Of a DNA stretch of 64,000 nucleotides, positions 46,858-57,430 are shown piece by piece. A model generated the notes under the pieces. That model was not told where the DNA came from, ran no database searches, and worked only from the letters and a program-made list of their open reading frames with translations. The stretch covers positions 81,074,670 to 81,138,669 of the forward strand of contig OZ021729.1 in the NCBI GenBank assembly GCA_963978545.1, written 5' to 3'. Each line of letters begins with the position of its first letter. Position 1 is the first letter of the stretch. The stretch comes from Linyphia triangularis. Lineage: Eukaryota > Arthropoda > Arachnida > Araneae > Linyphiidae. Position numbers and translations under genes: made by a program.

Positions 46858-47772
46858 TCACGTTTTGCTTTTTTTTTTTTTAACATCCCAAGCTCAAAAA
46901 TGTATGTCTGTGATCAGCATAGTTTTCGGATTAATAACGGACTGACCGTTGATGTTGGAACATAGACTTATTATTATCAATAGAGTGCGCGTTCCCACTT
47001 CCATTATACAACGAGAATGAAACCAAAATGAATCACATGAGTAGGGACTTTTTGGGAGCAGGGTTGCAGATTTGGCGAGTTTCTCCTCACTCAGGCGATA
47101 AAGGATAATAAGATTATTAGATAAAGGATTAAATTTACGACGTAGCCAAATTAAAAACCACTTGACTGATAGACGAATTTTGTGATTCATTTTGGTTTCA
47201 TTCTCGTTGTATGATTGAAGTGGGAACGCGCAGTCTATTGATAATAATAAGTCTATGTGTTGGAATTTTGTTAACGGGTTAGTGTGGTGACCATGGAGCT
47301 TGTCATTAACTTTTTCGTCAAAATAGCGCGTGTGCGTGTGTATAAATGAGGTAGCTGCCATTTAAAAATTATGTGTTTTTCAGTAATCGCCAAATGGCGG
47401 CTTTTCCGATTCTGATCACAATCACTGTGGTAATGCCTTTTAAGGGGCTCTAAATTTCCCACCTCCGAAATTTTCGCAGAAATGCGATAAAGTCTTAAGA
47501 AGCCGGAAACGAACGTCTATAATAGTTATCGTCCCTTGAGCATTGCCCATCAATGATCGTTACTCCTCTTATTTCATTTCCCTGAAAGGAATAATGTAAT
47601 AATTATAATTGTTTTAAATTATTGAAAATATAGTACTGGTCACTGCATTTAATTTTGACATGCATTGGCGTAATTTATCGTTTTCAAAACAATAAATTAC
47701 ATCACTCCATGTCAAATTTGAATGCAGAGACATATTATAGCGTAACTGAAAGTTGTGCGATGTTCCACATCC
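46858..47772 (+). repeat. Repeat family R1 copy interrupted by a foldback element
   Basis: It begins TTCACGTTTTGC, carries GATCAGCATAGTTTTCGGAT and ATGCCTTTTAAGGGG, and ends AAGTTGTGCGATGTTCCACA. The foldback at 46961-47257 splits it. Confidence 0.6.
46961..47257. mobile_element. 297 bp foldback element with perfect 8 bp target duplication
   Basis: The ends CATAGACTTATTATTATCAA and their inverse start arms of more than 75 bases (GTGCGCGTTCCCACTTC and GAAACCAAAATGAATCAC also inverted). TGTTGGAA flanks both sides exactly (46953-46960 and 47258-47265). The 155-residue minus-strand frame across it is an artefact of the palindrome. Confidence 0.85.
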
Positions 47773-47954
47773 CTAATTCATATTCTTTTACAAATATTAT
47801 CGGAAAATAATTATTTTATTACACATAGGAAGAAACCTTTAAGAAGTCGGACAAGATGAGTAAAATAATACGAACTAAATTGCTATATGAAGCCAGTTAG
47901 AATTATGGATGTTAACCAAATATATTCTGCTAAAATTAATCTTACAGAAACTAT

Positions 47955-48253
47955 TGGTGTGGAGCATAGTTCAACTTTCAATTACTTACTATAATACTGG
48001 TCAACTGTGATACCAGTTTGGTGGTATTTCGTGCGATAATAATTGAAAAAGCTTCAAAATGACAAAATTGTCGGTATATATATTATATTATAATTTCTAG
48101 TGAGTGAAAGAGCGAAGGAACAGTCATTGAGGAGCAATGCTGAAAGGCAGAGTACTCTGTGTTAAAGATATTCCATTTTGAAAATTTTTTACGCCTTACA
48201 GAATTTCTACTGAAATTTCAGAGGAAGATATGTTTCGAACACCTTAAAAAGCC

Positions 48254-48291
<38 letters not shown>

Positions 48292-48925
48292 CGTTAAAGC
48301 CGCTTTTCTGCAATTGCTGAAAAACATTATTATTTCATAGCCAACTTACCTTATGTGCATGTGCAATTTTGACGAAAGCCTAAATGCCAGTTTCAATGGC
48401 CGCTGCTAAACTGTATAGAAAATTGGATTGGTTGGTTGTACTCAGATTATCTGGCGCCGTCAGTAACACGAGGGCTATAATGCGCCGAAACATTCGTTAT
48501 TCGACAAGCCAACATACATTTACAAACACTCATGCCTAACACGGGACTCGGAACCCGCAACCTCGTGGTCTAGAAGCTAGCACGCTAACCACTATACCGT
48601 TTGGTCGGCCATATAGAAAATTGGAACATTGTAAGTTAATCCATTCAGAAGTTACGCTGACAACACACATATAGTTTTCTAACCCAATTTGAGAATGTTA
48701 TTTTTTACAGAGCCAGCTACCTTATGAGCCTGCTTAATTTTGCCAAAAACCTTAATGCCAGGTTCAATGACCACCACTAAATGGTATTATTAAAAATTGA
48801 ATATCGTAAGTTATCCATTCAGGAGCTGTGCCGAACATAACACACACTGATGGATGAACGGACACACAGACACATTTTTCTAAACCACTCTTTTGAACTC
48901 AGGGTGCTTCAAAACGTTTAGAAAT
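47955..48925 (-). repeat. Repeat family R1 copy (inverted) carrying a SINE
   Basis: It starts with the inverse of the R1 3' end (GGTGTGGAGCATAGTTCAAC) and ends GGGTGCTTCAAAACGTTTAG. Two diverged R1-like blocks (AATGCCAGTTTCAATG and AATGCCAGGTTCAATG) suggest a partial internal duplication. The SINE at 48427-48611 is nested. Confidence 0.6.
48427..48611 (-). mobile_element. tRNA-derived SINE, family S2
   Basis: The minus strand starts with a tRNA-like head: GTATAGTGGTTAGCGTGCTA (A-box), then GGTTGCGGGTTCCGAGTCCC (B-box). A body of about 90 bases and a CAACCAACCAAT tail follow. The 13-base flanks TATAGAAAATTGG are identical (48414-48426 and 48612-48624), so the borders are exact. The tail resembles that of family S1, but the heads and bodies differ. 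Confidence 0.85.
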
Positions 48926-49090
48926 GAGAAGGAGGGAGGGGGGGGGGGGGCAGGAGGAGAAAAAAAACACGATTTTTTTTTACCGAATTACCTATTTCTA
49001 TATATTAAAGGAAAAGGCCTTACTGACTGACTCACTAATTCTCCCACTAATCACTCATCTTCCCATATCGACATGGCTACAGGCTACAGC
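48926..49090. other. G-rich run and unassigned sequence
   Basis: A poly-G tract lies at 48936-48950. Nothing else is supportable. Confidence 0.4.
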
Positions 49091-49099
49091 TATGAAAAT

Positions 49100-49651
49100 T
49101 GGTACAAAGGCCAACAAGGGCAAGCATAGTAAAAGTAAGGATATCCAAGAATCTTCTCCAAAGATTCTTTGCCATCTGAACGAGAGATGCCTCTAAAACC
49201 CTTCAAAATTATGGTGCAGATTGAAGGGTATAAATTTCATTCAATTCTTTTGAGGGCAGCTTCTCTCTTAACAACAGACCAATTAATGGTCTGAAACAAA
49301 TTTTCAGTACCTATAAAACTGCTTCTGTTATCTCTGTAGACGTTGTTGCGTCATCTACGAGCAATAAACATTCTAAAACTGAGAAGGAAAGCTTTTGTGG
49401 ATAATGACGTTATAAGCTCTAGATGTATTGCTCTGTATATGGGACAAAAGTGTACAGGCTTTGTGGATAATGACGTTATAAATTTTAGATGTATTGATCT
49501 GTAATATGGCACAAGTGTACAGGTCAATTTAGCTCTTTCCACCTCCTTCACATCAATGGTCCAGCCAGATCCACATCTATTACTTCGAATATTGATGCCT
49601 CTTTAACTCTAATGGTCTGAAAAAGGAATTGTCGCCAAGGGCTTGGAACGA
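49100..49651 (-). pseudogene. BEL/Pao retrotransposon integrase core remnant
   Basis: Minus-strand fragments in shifting frames show VFEV-type and DLAGPL motifs (about 49560), a YRAIHLEL..SLST block present twice (49351-49551), then a DN..F.G block (about 49330). These are the order and motifs of a BEL/Pao integrase catalytic core. Frameshifts and stops are frequent, so it is dead. The preceding zinc-binding part continues on the far side of the 4.9 kb element at 54576. Confidence 0.75.
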
Positions 49652-50047
49652 CCCAAGTAGCACAGCAGTATTGGCCAATATCAGCCCTACATTGGCCAAT
49701 CCCGATGTGGAATGGCGCAAAATCGGCCGTTCGATGCCGATATTGCCCAATCTCGCCCAATATTGGATAGACGATACTCAAAAGTTTGAAAGGTTGATCG
49801 ACAGTTTTAAAATTAAAGTATTTTATGTATAAGAAAGGAAGGTTTGCATTAATATGTTTTGTGATATTTTTGCCACGGTTTTAAGCATTTTTTAAAAAAT
49901 CATGTATTTTGGAACGATCTCGACTTACGGCCAAAACTGGCCGAATCCGATATAAAACGATGCGCAGAATTTCTCAAAAAGAATCGCCACCGAGTGGCTG
50001 AAGGAACTGAAGTGCTCGGATGTGTGTTTACTAAGTTTATTTATGTT

Positions 50048-50105
50048 ATGTCGCCGGCGCGACGGTCATTAGTAACATTAAAATTGGATCGAAAACTTAT
50101 TACTG
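50048..50105 (+). CDS. Candidate first exon of a gene carried by the 4.9 kb element
   Basis: ATG then SPARRSLVTLKLDRKLIT, ending at donor G/GTAAGT. The GC-richer start and a good donor suggest a true exon. Its phase does not fit the next candidate exon at 51295, so an exon is missing or one boundary is wrong. Confidence 0.35.
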
Positions 50106-51294
50106 GTAAGTGTTGTCACAATAATTTGTCGATTTCATGGGGTATCTACGTATTACATTATTGGTTTAAGTTGGTTTTAGTTAATTTCAACGATACTTGA
50201 TTGCCGACTTGGTTTGATCTACAAAAGCGATGTTGACAAAGGTGATTGATATTCACATTAAACTTGATTAGGAATCGAGTTGGTTTCAATTATTTATTTA
50301 ATGCTGCTGTTTAAAATATAAACAAGATTTTCAGCTTTTATCTCATCCATACACGGATGCAAACTAATACTCATTTAGCCATTCCCCCCTACCCCTCCAT
50401 TGCTTGTTTCAAATTATGCTCATCATTGAAATACTTATACTACATGTTACATTCTAGTTTGTCTTCCTATTTATCATATTTGTTATCGTTAGTTTATATT
50501 GCTTATAAAATTCAATATCCAAGCTCCATGATTAGCTCTGTTAATAGAATATATTGTGAATTGGGCATATTGAGGAAACCACATTAAATTAAAACACGTC
50601 TATTACTCAATCTCAAAGGTGGTGTGGAATAGGGTGCATTATCTCAATCAACCGCTTGGCATAAAAAGTAAATGTTCTAGAAAATGTCAATTTTAACAAT
50701 ATGTATAACTAATGTTATTATGCTTCCTATTTTTGAAAAAATACAGCAAACCCTGTTAACGCAAAATTGCTTAGCATAAAATCACATTTAATGCGAAGGA
50801 AAAGCAGTTCTCCGTACTTAAAACTTAACGTTAATTTATTTAACACAAAATTCGGTTAAAGCGAACAATTTCAGTGGCCAGATCGACTTAGCGTTAACAG
50901 GGTTTTACTGTATATGTACATTCTCCTATTTAAAAGGTCTGTCTTGTGCAATTATTGATTTCTCAGAAAAGAGCAATGAATGGAAATTTTTGAAATATCT
51001 ACAAAAATATATTTTTAATGCCTAACTTCATTTGTGTTAATTTAAACACACTATGCAAAGATGTTGTTTTTATAAAATAAAAATGTTTTGTTCATTTAAA
51101 GAAAAGACTTTCCATTTGAAAAGTAAACATCAAATATTGTAATCAAGTATTATTGTTAGTGCTATTTTCTGTCTTGGAATGAAAAGTGTAATAGTTGTAG
51201 CCTTCCTTCCCTTGGCAGTAAAATGCCAGTATGGCCTTTCAATAGTTAATTTGTTATTCTGTTCAGTTTAAAATAAAGAAATATACTGTTGTAG

Positions 51295-51369
51295 GGTCAT
51301 TGATGGAAATGGAGAACCTATAGAAGTAATTCCTTCATCTTGGTTCATCTCAGACAAAAGTTGTCTTTG
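51295..51369 (+). CDS. Candidate second exon, short W-containing domain segment
   Basis: Acceptor CTGTTGTAG. One frame reads VIDGNGEPIEVIPSSWFISD then KSCLW, followed by a weak donor (G/GTAGTT) or a stop. The V-x-SSW...CxW pattern resembles the short N-terminal segment of invertebrate DUF4806-type proteins. That match is from memory of the pattern and is tentative. Confidence 0.35.
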
Positions 51370-51801
51370 GTAGTTTGCAACAAATGGGGAAGGGGGGAAT
51401 GAACATGATTAAAGAATATATGCCCTCAAGTATAACATGGCAAACATTTAATTTTAAAATCTATTGTACATACAGTAATTAAATTACAATTTTTGTATAG
51501 GGTATATACAAATAATTCAAGGTATCACAATTAATGTTTCATAAGTCATTGATCTACTTATCAGTTCAAGTTTTGATGGTGTAGATTTTTGAAATGGTGG
51601 AAATGAATAACAGATATTTATTAACAGATTTAAATAATATTCTATTTTAATTTCTCAAACTGAAGATTGGTTTTTAGTGAGTTATATTAAAAGTGCTTTA
51701 AATAAGATATTTAATTGTATAAATAAATTGTATATAAAGTTTTGCAACTAGTTTGAGATAGCATATATCCATAATTTTCCTATTTAGATTCATTTTAACA
51801 G

Positions 51802-51991
51802 GCATAAGATAAAGCTGAGCTTGCTCGTTCAATTGGGAGTGATTCTTCAGAAGATGAAAATTTATTAACCAAGAAAAGCCGAACTAATATTCCAGCCCGT
51901 TTCAAAGACGATCCCCTTTCTTTGGAATCCCACAAAAAAACGAGCAAAAACTTGTTTGTGAACCAAAAAGCGTGAAAACTTCCTCTACCAG
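51802..51991 (+). CDS. Candidate third exon, acidic then basic segment
   Basis: Acceptor TTTTAACAG and donor CCAG/GTAAGA. The frame reads AELARSIGSDSSEDENLLTK then KSRTNIPARFKDDPLSLES, ending at a TGA inside the exon. A TAA six bases after the acceptor breaks the same frame, so either the boundary differs or the gene is decaying. Confidence 0.35.
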
Positions 51992-52857
51992 GTAAGAATA
52001 TATGATAATCAATTAGGTAACGATTCAAGCAATTTCAATTTGATGTTACAATAATTTATATTTTAAAATATAATAAGCAATGGAGAATCTCTGGTCTTTC
52101 AAATAAAAATAAAATTATCTGTTTCTTTAAACAATTTTGAACAAATCACCTTTGTCATATGCTTATAATTGAAAAATTAGTTCAGTAGAAAAAACAACAA
52201 AAACACTATGTTCTAAATTAGTTCCTATAACTTTTCAAGTGCAACAGTGTATTTTATCACAGACTTTTCAACAACACTTTTTACTATTTATTTTGATTTT
52301 ATTTGGTGGTTAATTTAACAGTTTAAAAGAGATTTTTCTCTCTTATAAATTATTTATTACAATTTTAAACGGCTAAAGAAAAATGAACGAGTTTATAAAA
52401 AAAAAACAGAATTAGCATTTATTTCATGATTGATAGTTTTTTGTGTGCTTGGTTGAGGTTGGTGCAAATGTATTTGCAGAGAACTTTATATAAATTAAAT
52501 TCATACAAGCTCAGTATGTACGATTGAAATTTAAATACCAGTTTAAAATTATTTTCTTAAATGTTAGTAGAAAATGTTTTCTGATATAACAATTTAACAA
52601 AATGTTAATAATCTTATGCTTTTGTGCAAAATTGTGTTTTTCATTTTGCAATTTTTTTTATTTTTTTATTTTTTAATGGGCAGTAAATGCTGCACTGCAT
52701 GATTTCTTTTATTGATAACAAATTCCAGTTCCTTAACAAAAAGAGTTTGGATAAAATAAAAAGAGCTAAAGACTAGAAAAAGTTTGATGCAATAATTTGA
52801 TTTTTAAATTTTAATGTAATCTTAATGAAAACAGAAATGAATAATTTTATATTTCAG

Positions 52858-52931
52858 GTTCGTTTTCTTCGCCGAGGTAGAAACTTCAAAGGAAGATAAA
52901 ATATGTAAAATAAAATATGTATTATAATAAA
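52858..52931 (+). CDS. Candidate last exon and poly(A) signal of the element gene
   Basis: Acceptor TATATTTCAG, then VRFLRRGRNFKGR and TAA (52897-52899). AATAAA follows at 52926-52931. It may be pure 3' UTR if translation stops in the previous exon. Confidence 0.3.
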
Positions 52932-54329
52932 CAGCTTGTATTAAATTTATGTTTTTATTATAAATATGCACTGCAGAAAGTGACAATTAATTTAAGAGTG
53001 CATGGTTTTTAAGCCATAAAATATCAATTAAATTATATTGGGTTTCAATTATTGGTCATTAAAAAGCAATTAAAATAGGAATGAAAGTATGAAAAATTAT
53101 TCATTATACGAGGTATTCATGTAAATATTATTGTGGATTTTTTAAAATAATAGATGTTTTTGTCAAATAATTTTTGGATGAAAACTTTTTCAATGGGGGG
53201 GGGGGGGTCTGCAATTTAATTCACTTTATTGCTTTTACAATATTATGATTGAAGTGAATGAACTAAAGCATTAAAATGAGATTTATTTACTATCTATTTG
53301 ATTCTTAATGCATAGAGAAAAATTATGTTTTAAAAATGAAAAGGGACTTCATAAATGAAGTTGATCGGTGCAGAAAAAATATACTTCACAAGTTTAAAAT
53401 TCAACCTTCTATTTTTATGAAACCTTAGCATAAAAAGTTCAATGAGTATTGATTGACCAATAGGGATTTTAAATTCTACTGTTAGTTTTCTAGTTTAAAA
53501 TTGCATGTATCTTTCTAAATCCTTGAATGTCAGACATTTTGTTATCTAAATGTTGTTTTTTTGGTAGGGGAGTTGAAAACATTATTTTACAAATGTTTAA
53601 GTATAACTTAACAAATTATTAAGGGTTTTTGGGCAACAATGTGTTACTAAACATTGAACAGCTCAAAATTGAATCTAAACGCATATAAGAATTATCATTT
53701 GCAACCACTTCTTCCACTAAAAAGAAAGTTCAGATATGTTGAGTGGCAAATCTACCCTAAACTGCTCTGTGATATAATAAAAAAATAGTAGCTAAAATTG
53801 CTCTTTCAGGGTTGGAAAAAAACATGTTTTTTTGGTTTAAACAGAGGTCTTTTTTTTATCCTTTTCTAATTACATGTATACATATTTATAAATAAAATTT
53901 AGCATAAACAAGAATAATTTATGTTTTATAAACAATGACTATTCCTTTTGAAAGTAATTTGAACTAAGTAAATAAACAATTGTTGCTATTTATGGGGACA
54001 TTCAAATCATATTAAATTTTAATATTTTATTTAGAGGTACTATTTTTTAAATTCAATATATACAATAGTAATTGTTTACTACATAATACATAGAATATTG
54101 CTCTTCGATTCATTTGATACTTATAAAAACTTCAATAGTTTTTAATTGGAAGATTTATTTTAAAATACATTAGAACATATTGTATTTCAGCTAAAAATAG
54201 AAGTCATCTACAACATCAAATAATTTAAAAAATCTAATTATAAATAAAAATACAATTTTAAATTATTCTTTAAAAAAAAATATTTCGTTTTTCTGAGGGA
54301 AAAGAAAAACATTTGGTTTAAACCAATGC
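52932..54329. other. Interior of the 4.9 kb element, nothing recognised
   Basis: AT-rich, with a G-run at 53197-53207. No frame or motif. Confidence 0.4.
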
Positions 54330-54575
54330 TCATCGATATTGCCCAAGATTGCACATCAATACTGGCCAAAACTACTCCTCGAGATCGGCCAAAACTACGC
54401 ATCGATATCGGCCAAAACTGCTCCTCGAGATCGTCCAAAACCGCACTGCGATATTGGCCAATATTGCAAAAATGTTAGCCGTTCGGTGCTGGCCGTTCCG
54501 ACATTACCCAGGATTGGCCAATCTTCCAGAGCTCCGGTTTCCGACATTGGCCAATACTGCTGTGCTACCTGGGGA

Positions 54576-54620
54576 TGCCTTTTGCAAATAAAGCAGACAC
54601 TTTTCACTTGACGAACTGTC
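54576..54620 (-). pseudogene. BEL/Pao integrase zinc-binding fragment
   Basis: The minus strand reads VRQVKSVCFICKRH up to the element border, the CxxC half of an integrase zinc motif. Upstream sequence (above 54620) does not continue the protein, so another rearrangement lies there. Confidence 0.6.
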
Positions 54621-55430
54621 CTTCACCAATTAAAGATGCAACATCTCTCGCTGGATGGAAAGCAAAGTCTGTAGCCCAGTGTGCATCTTTTCTAAGTGGA
54701 CATCAGGAAAAAGAAAATGTAGTAGAAAGCCCCAAATCTGGAAAAAAAAAGGGACTTCGGCGATGCGGGAATTTTCCGGATGTTAGATCCTCAATGTAAA
54801 ATGGGTATTCCCTCATCCCCAAAAGTTAAAATAAGAAAAACAAATACAAGTGTTTATTTAAATAATACTTAAACCGTGACATTTTTTAAAAGTCAAACAT
54901 CTTAATAAGATTTATTGTTAAAAAAATATTTCTTTTAAAGTAAGTTGTTGAAGAGTTTGGCTTTTTCGTTCAATAACTTCTCCTTAATTTTGTAGACAGA
55001 CATAATTTCTTGGTCACTTATAAAGTCCCTTTGTTCTAGTCTTTTTATTGCTAAGTCCGAAATTCCTACGAAATCTTCAAGCAGAATTTTGCTTTCAGCA
55101 ACTTCATCGCCGCTTTCCTCACTATCGGCAATCGTGGAATTTTCCGGATGCAGCCTTATTTCGCAAATTTCGCCACTGGTCAACTAACAACACACTAACA
55201 ACTAACACAACTAACAACAGTGACTGACAAACGATTCGAGTTCCATCATCGCACTTAAACACTTCTGAAACAACTTCTTTCAATTTGTGCCTTTTGCGAA
55301 TTCGAATTAATTCGTCTATTCCTATACTTAGTCTTTTAAAATACGGAAGCCTTCGAAATCGTCATTTTAAGCCTTCGTAACGTCGCAAAAAAAATGTCGC
55401 CGGCCACATATTATACCAGATATTCATTGA
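54621..55430. other. Unidentified insert between BEL/Pao fragments
   Basis: A minus-strand frame at 55183-54935 (82 residues, acidic, IRLHPENSTIADSEESGDEV) looks coding, but no family is recognised. The repeated ACTAACAACACACTAACAAC-type run at 55184-55220 is low in complexity. Confidence 0.3.
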
Positions 55431-55968
55431 AGTGCTCGTGAGAATAGCCTGTCCATTCATGCCTTTTCCATTGCTCCACATTGTCGATTTGAGAACGCCT
55501 TTACGAAACTCTGCAGGTGTTCATCGGTATGTTGAATGTTTTCTTTTTGTAGGCCTTGCACCTCCTCCAGAACTGGAAATTCGAAACCATCTCAAAAGTG
55601 GTTTTACTGGTTCCTATAGATGAGTGACCGCAGATGACGCTGCTTTTTTTAAAGCTGCGCTGCAAGAGTTGCAGGGTTTTTTGTGTGGACGTTTTACGTA
55701 CTAGCTTGTGTTTTGAGAGAAGAAGAGTTGGCAATTTAAAACTGTCTGCATCTTTACGTTCATTTGATTTTGCCTTCAACCGATAAATTCCGTCACAACC
55801 ATGGAATAAATTTAAATATTTTAAGCTTAGGATATACTCAGAAGTGAAAACTTCTTCCTGATCCATCCGCACAATCTTCTTCTCTGCTTCATTCATATCA
55901 TGGGGACTCGAATCTCCCTTTTTTTTTTCTTATCTTCACTTTTCCAGTTGCAGTGCAGTTAACCTCAC
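55431..55968 (-). pseudogene. BEL/Pao region between RNase H and integrase
   Basis: The minus-strand frame 55896-55501 contains EYILSLKYLNLF, GIYRL and LPTLLLSKHKLV, the segment that links RNase H to the integrase zinc domain in BEL/Pao polyproteins. Frameshifts follow near 55690. The order agrees with the RNase H remnant at higher coordinates. Confidence 0.6.
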
Positions 55969-55976
55969 ATTCTAAC

Positions 55977-56561
55977 TAGAGGTCGGCGATATATCAATAC
56001 GACGATATTTTTATCGATATTTCTAAAAAATTATCGATATTAAAAACATCGATAAAAGACAACGATATATCGATATTTTGAAATATTCTTTATTTTTTTG
56101 ATGATCGGCTACGTAGTTCCATGTTTTTTTTTTTTTTTTTCTTTCTTTTGTTTTTGATTTTCTTTATTCCCTATTCAATAAACTTCAAAACTAAAGTTTG
56201 AACTTGGATGAGAGACAGTTAAAATGACGTAAATATTCAATATTTTGCCATACACTTAAAAGCTATTGAAAATTATCTAATTTTTTCTTAAAATCACTGC
56301 ACCAAGTAAGGGGAAATATTTTTTTTTTTTTTGCAATAGATCTATTTCTGTTGAAAAAGTAGTCACCTTACAAAAAAGCAATCATGAAAAGTAGAAATTT
56401 GCCCCGAAAAACTTTGTTTCTGGCAAAATTATGAAACAAATAAAAAAAAAATCATGTATCGATACATCGATATTTTATCGATATATCGATATTTAACCGA
56501 TATTTTTTCTATGCAACGATATAGTATCAATATTTATTTTGATCGATATTTCCGACCTCTA
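55977..56561. mobile_element. hAT-type miniature element, TAGAGGTCGGC family, copy 2
   Basis: It runs from TAGAGGTCGGCGATATATCA to CGATATTTCCGACCTCTA, with a perfect 8-base target duplication ATTCTAAC (55969-55976 and 56562-56569). ATCGATAT palindromes fill both subterminal regions. It is inserted into the BEL/Pao remnant. The orientation of its asymmetric middle is opposite to copy 1. Confidence 0.88.
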
Positions 56562-56569
56562 ATTCTAAC

Positions 56570-57190
56570 CCATTACTCTGGTTATTCGGTCTTGGTGAAG
56601 CTAAGAGAAACATGACAGAACAACTCCATTGTAAGACCCTTCATCAAGGACTCCAACTTGGGGCCCGTAGATTTCTTTTTGCTTCAGCCAAGGGGTCCCT
56701 CCCACAATTTGGATTGTAGGAGATTTTCAGCCGAACATTCACGATTGGGCAAATCTGCAGGATTGTGCTTTCCCTGGATATGTCTCCAATAGTCAGTTTA
56801 CGAATTTCGCTGACTGCATTGCGCACAAATAATCCCCAGGAATCATTTTTTTCTAATACGCTACAAAGCTGTTTGAGTCCGTCCAGAGAAAGTCTTTACG
56901 CTACAAAGCTGTTTGAGTCCGTCCAGAGAAAGTCTTTACGCTACAAAGCTGTTTGAGTCCGTCCAGAGAAAGTTTTTACGCTACAAAGTTGTCTGAGTCC
57001 GTCCAGAGAAAGTCTTTACGCTACAAAGTTGTCTGAGTCCGTCCAGAGAAAGTCTTTACGCTACAAAGCTTTTGAGTCCGTTCAGAGAAAATCTTTTACC
57101 TCGTTCAAGTTGACTTTTCTTTTTGCTAATACACATAAACGAGCACCAATGCAGCATGATAGAAGTTCTAATCTTGGTAACTTTATAAAT
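56570..57190 (-). pseudogene. BEL/Pao RNase H remnant
   Basis: The minus strand shows LPRLELL (about 57170), FLWTDSN, then FVRNAVSEIRKLT (about 56820), which is the RNase H end of a BEL/Pao polyprotein. A 40 bp minisatellite has grown through the WTDS codons. The element is cut off at 57190, where satellite begins. Confidence 0.65.
56858..57105. repeat. 40 bp minisatellite, about six units, inside the RNase H remnant
   Basis: The unit begins ACGCTACAAAGCTGTTTGAG and continues TCCGTCCAGAGAAAGTCTTT. Units are nearly identical, two with AGTTGTCTGAG. As 40 is not a multiple of three, each unit shifts the frame. Confidence 0.9.
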
Positions 57191-57430
57191 CTGCGGATCT
57201 CACTTGCCATCAATATTCAATCGAGCTGAAACTTGGTATTTAGATTTGTTGTTGTTAAAAATGCATTCTATCATGTTTTGGGGTTGTCACTGAAATGCCG
57301 TTGTTACACACACTACTATAATCGTTTCAGAGGACTAATTAACCCACTTGCGGTCATCCAATCAAACTGAAAATTGACTGATAGACTCGTTGTCGATGAC
57401 AATGCATTCTATCAAGTTTTGGGGAAAAAA
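57190..57430 (+). repeat. Diverged 120-140 bp satellite, locus 3
   Basis: CTAATTAACCCACTTGCGGT, CTCGTTGTCGATGACAATGC and TATCAAGTTTTGGGG are the same ordered blocks as at 20.9 kb and, inverted, 23.6 kb. Confidence 0.6.

Larger units (their letters stand above)
49652..54573 (+). mobile_element. 4.92 kb terminal-inverted-repeat element with its own spliced-looking exons
   Basis: The left end is CCCAAGTAGCACAGCAGTAT and the inverse of the right end is CCCAGGTAGCACAGCAGTAT. Both continue with TTGGCCAAT-rich subterminal repeats (49652-49990 and 54330-54573). GA flanks both sides (49650-49651 and 54574-54575). Taking out the element and one GA puts the BEL/Pao integrase back in a single local frame, so the borders and the 2 bp duplication are well supported. 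Weak plus-strand exons lie inside. No transposase is recognised. Confidence 0.8.

Noticed and set aside
46894..47361. 155-residue minus-strand open frame
   Set aside because: It runs across the 297 bp foldback, where inverted arms create a stop-poor stretch; no family signature.
48427..48611. Functional tRNA gene on the minus strand
   Set aside because: A- and B-boxes are present, but the arms do not pair well and the unit has a SINE body, tail and target duplication.
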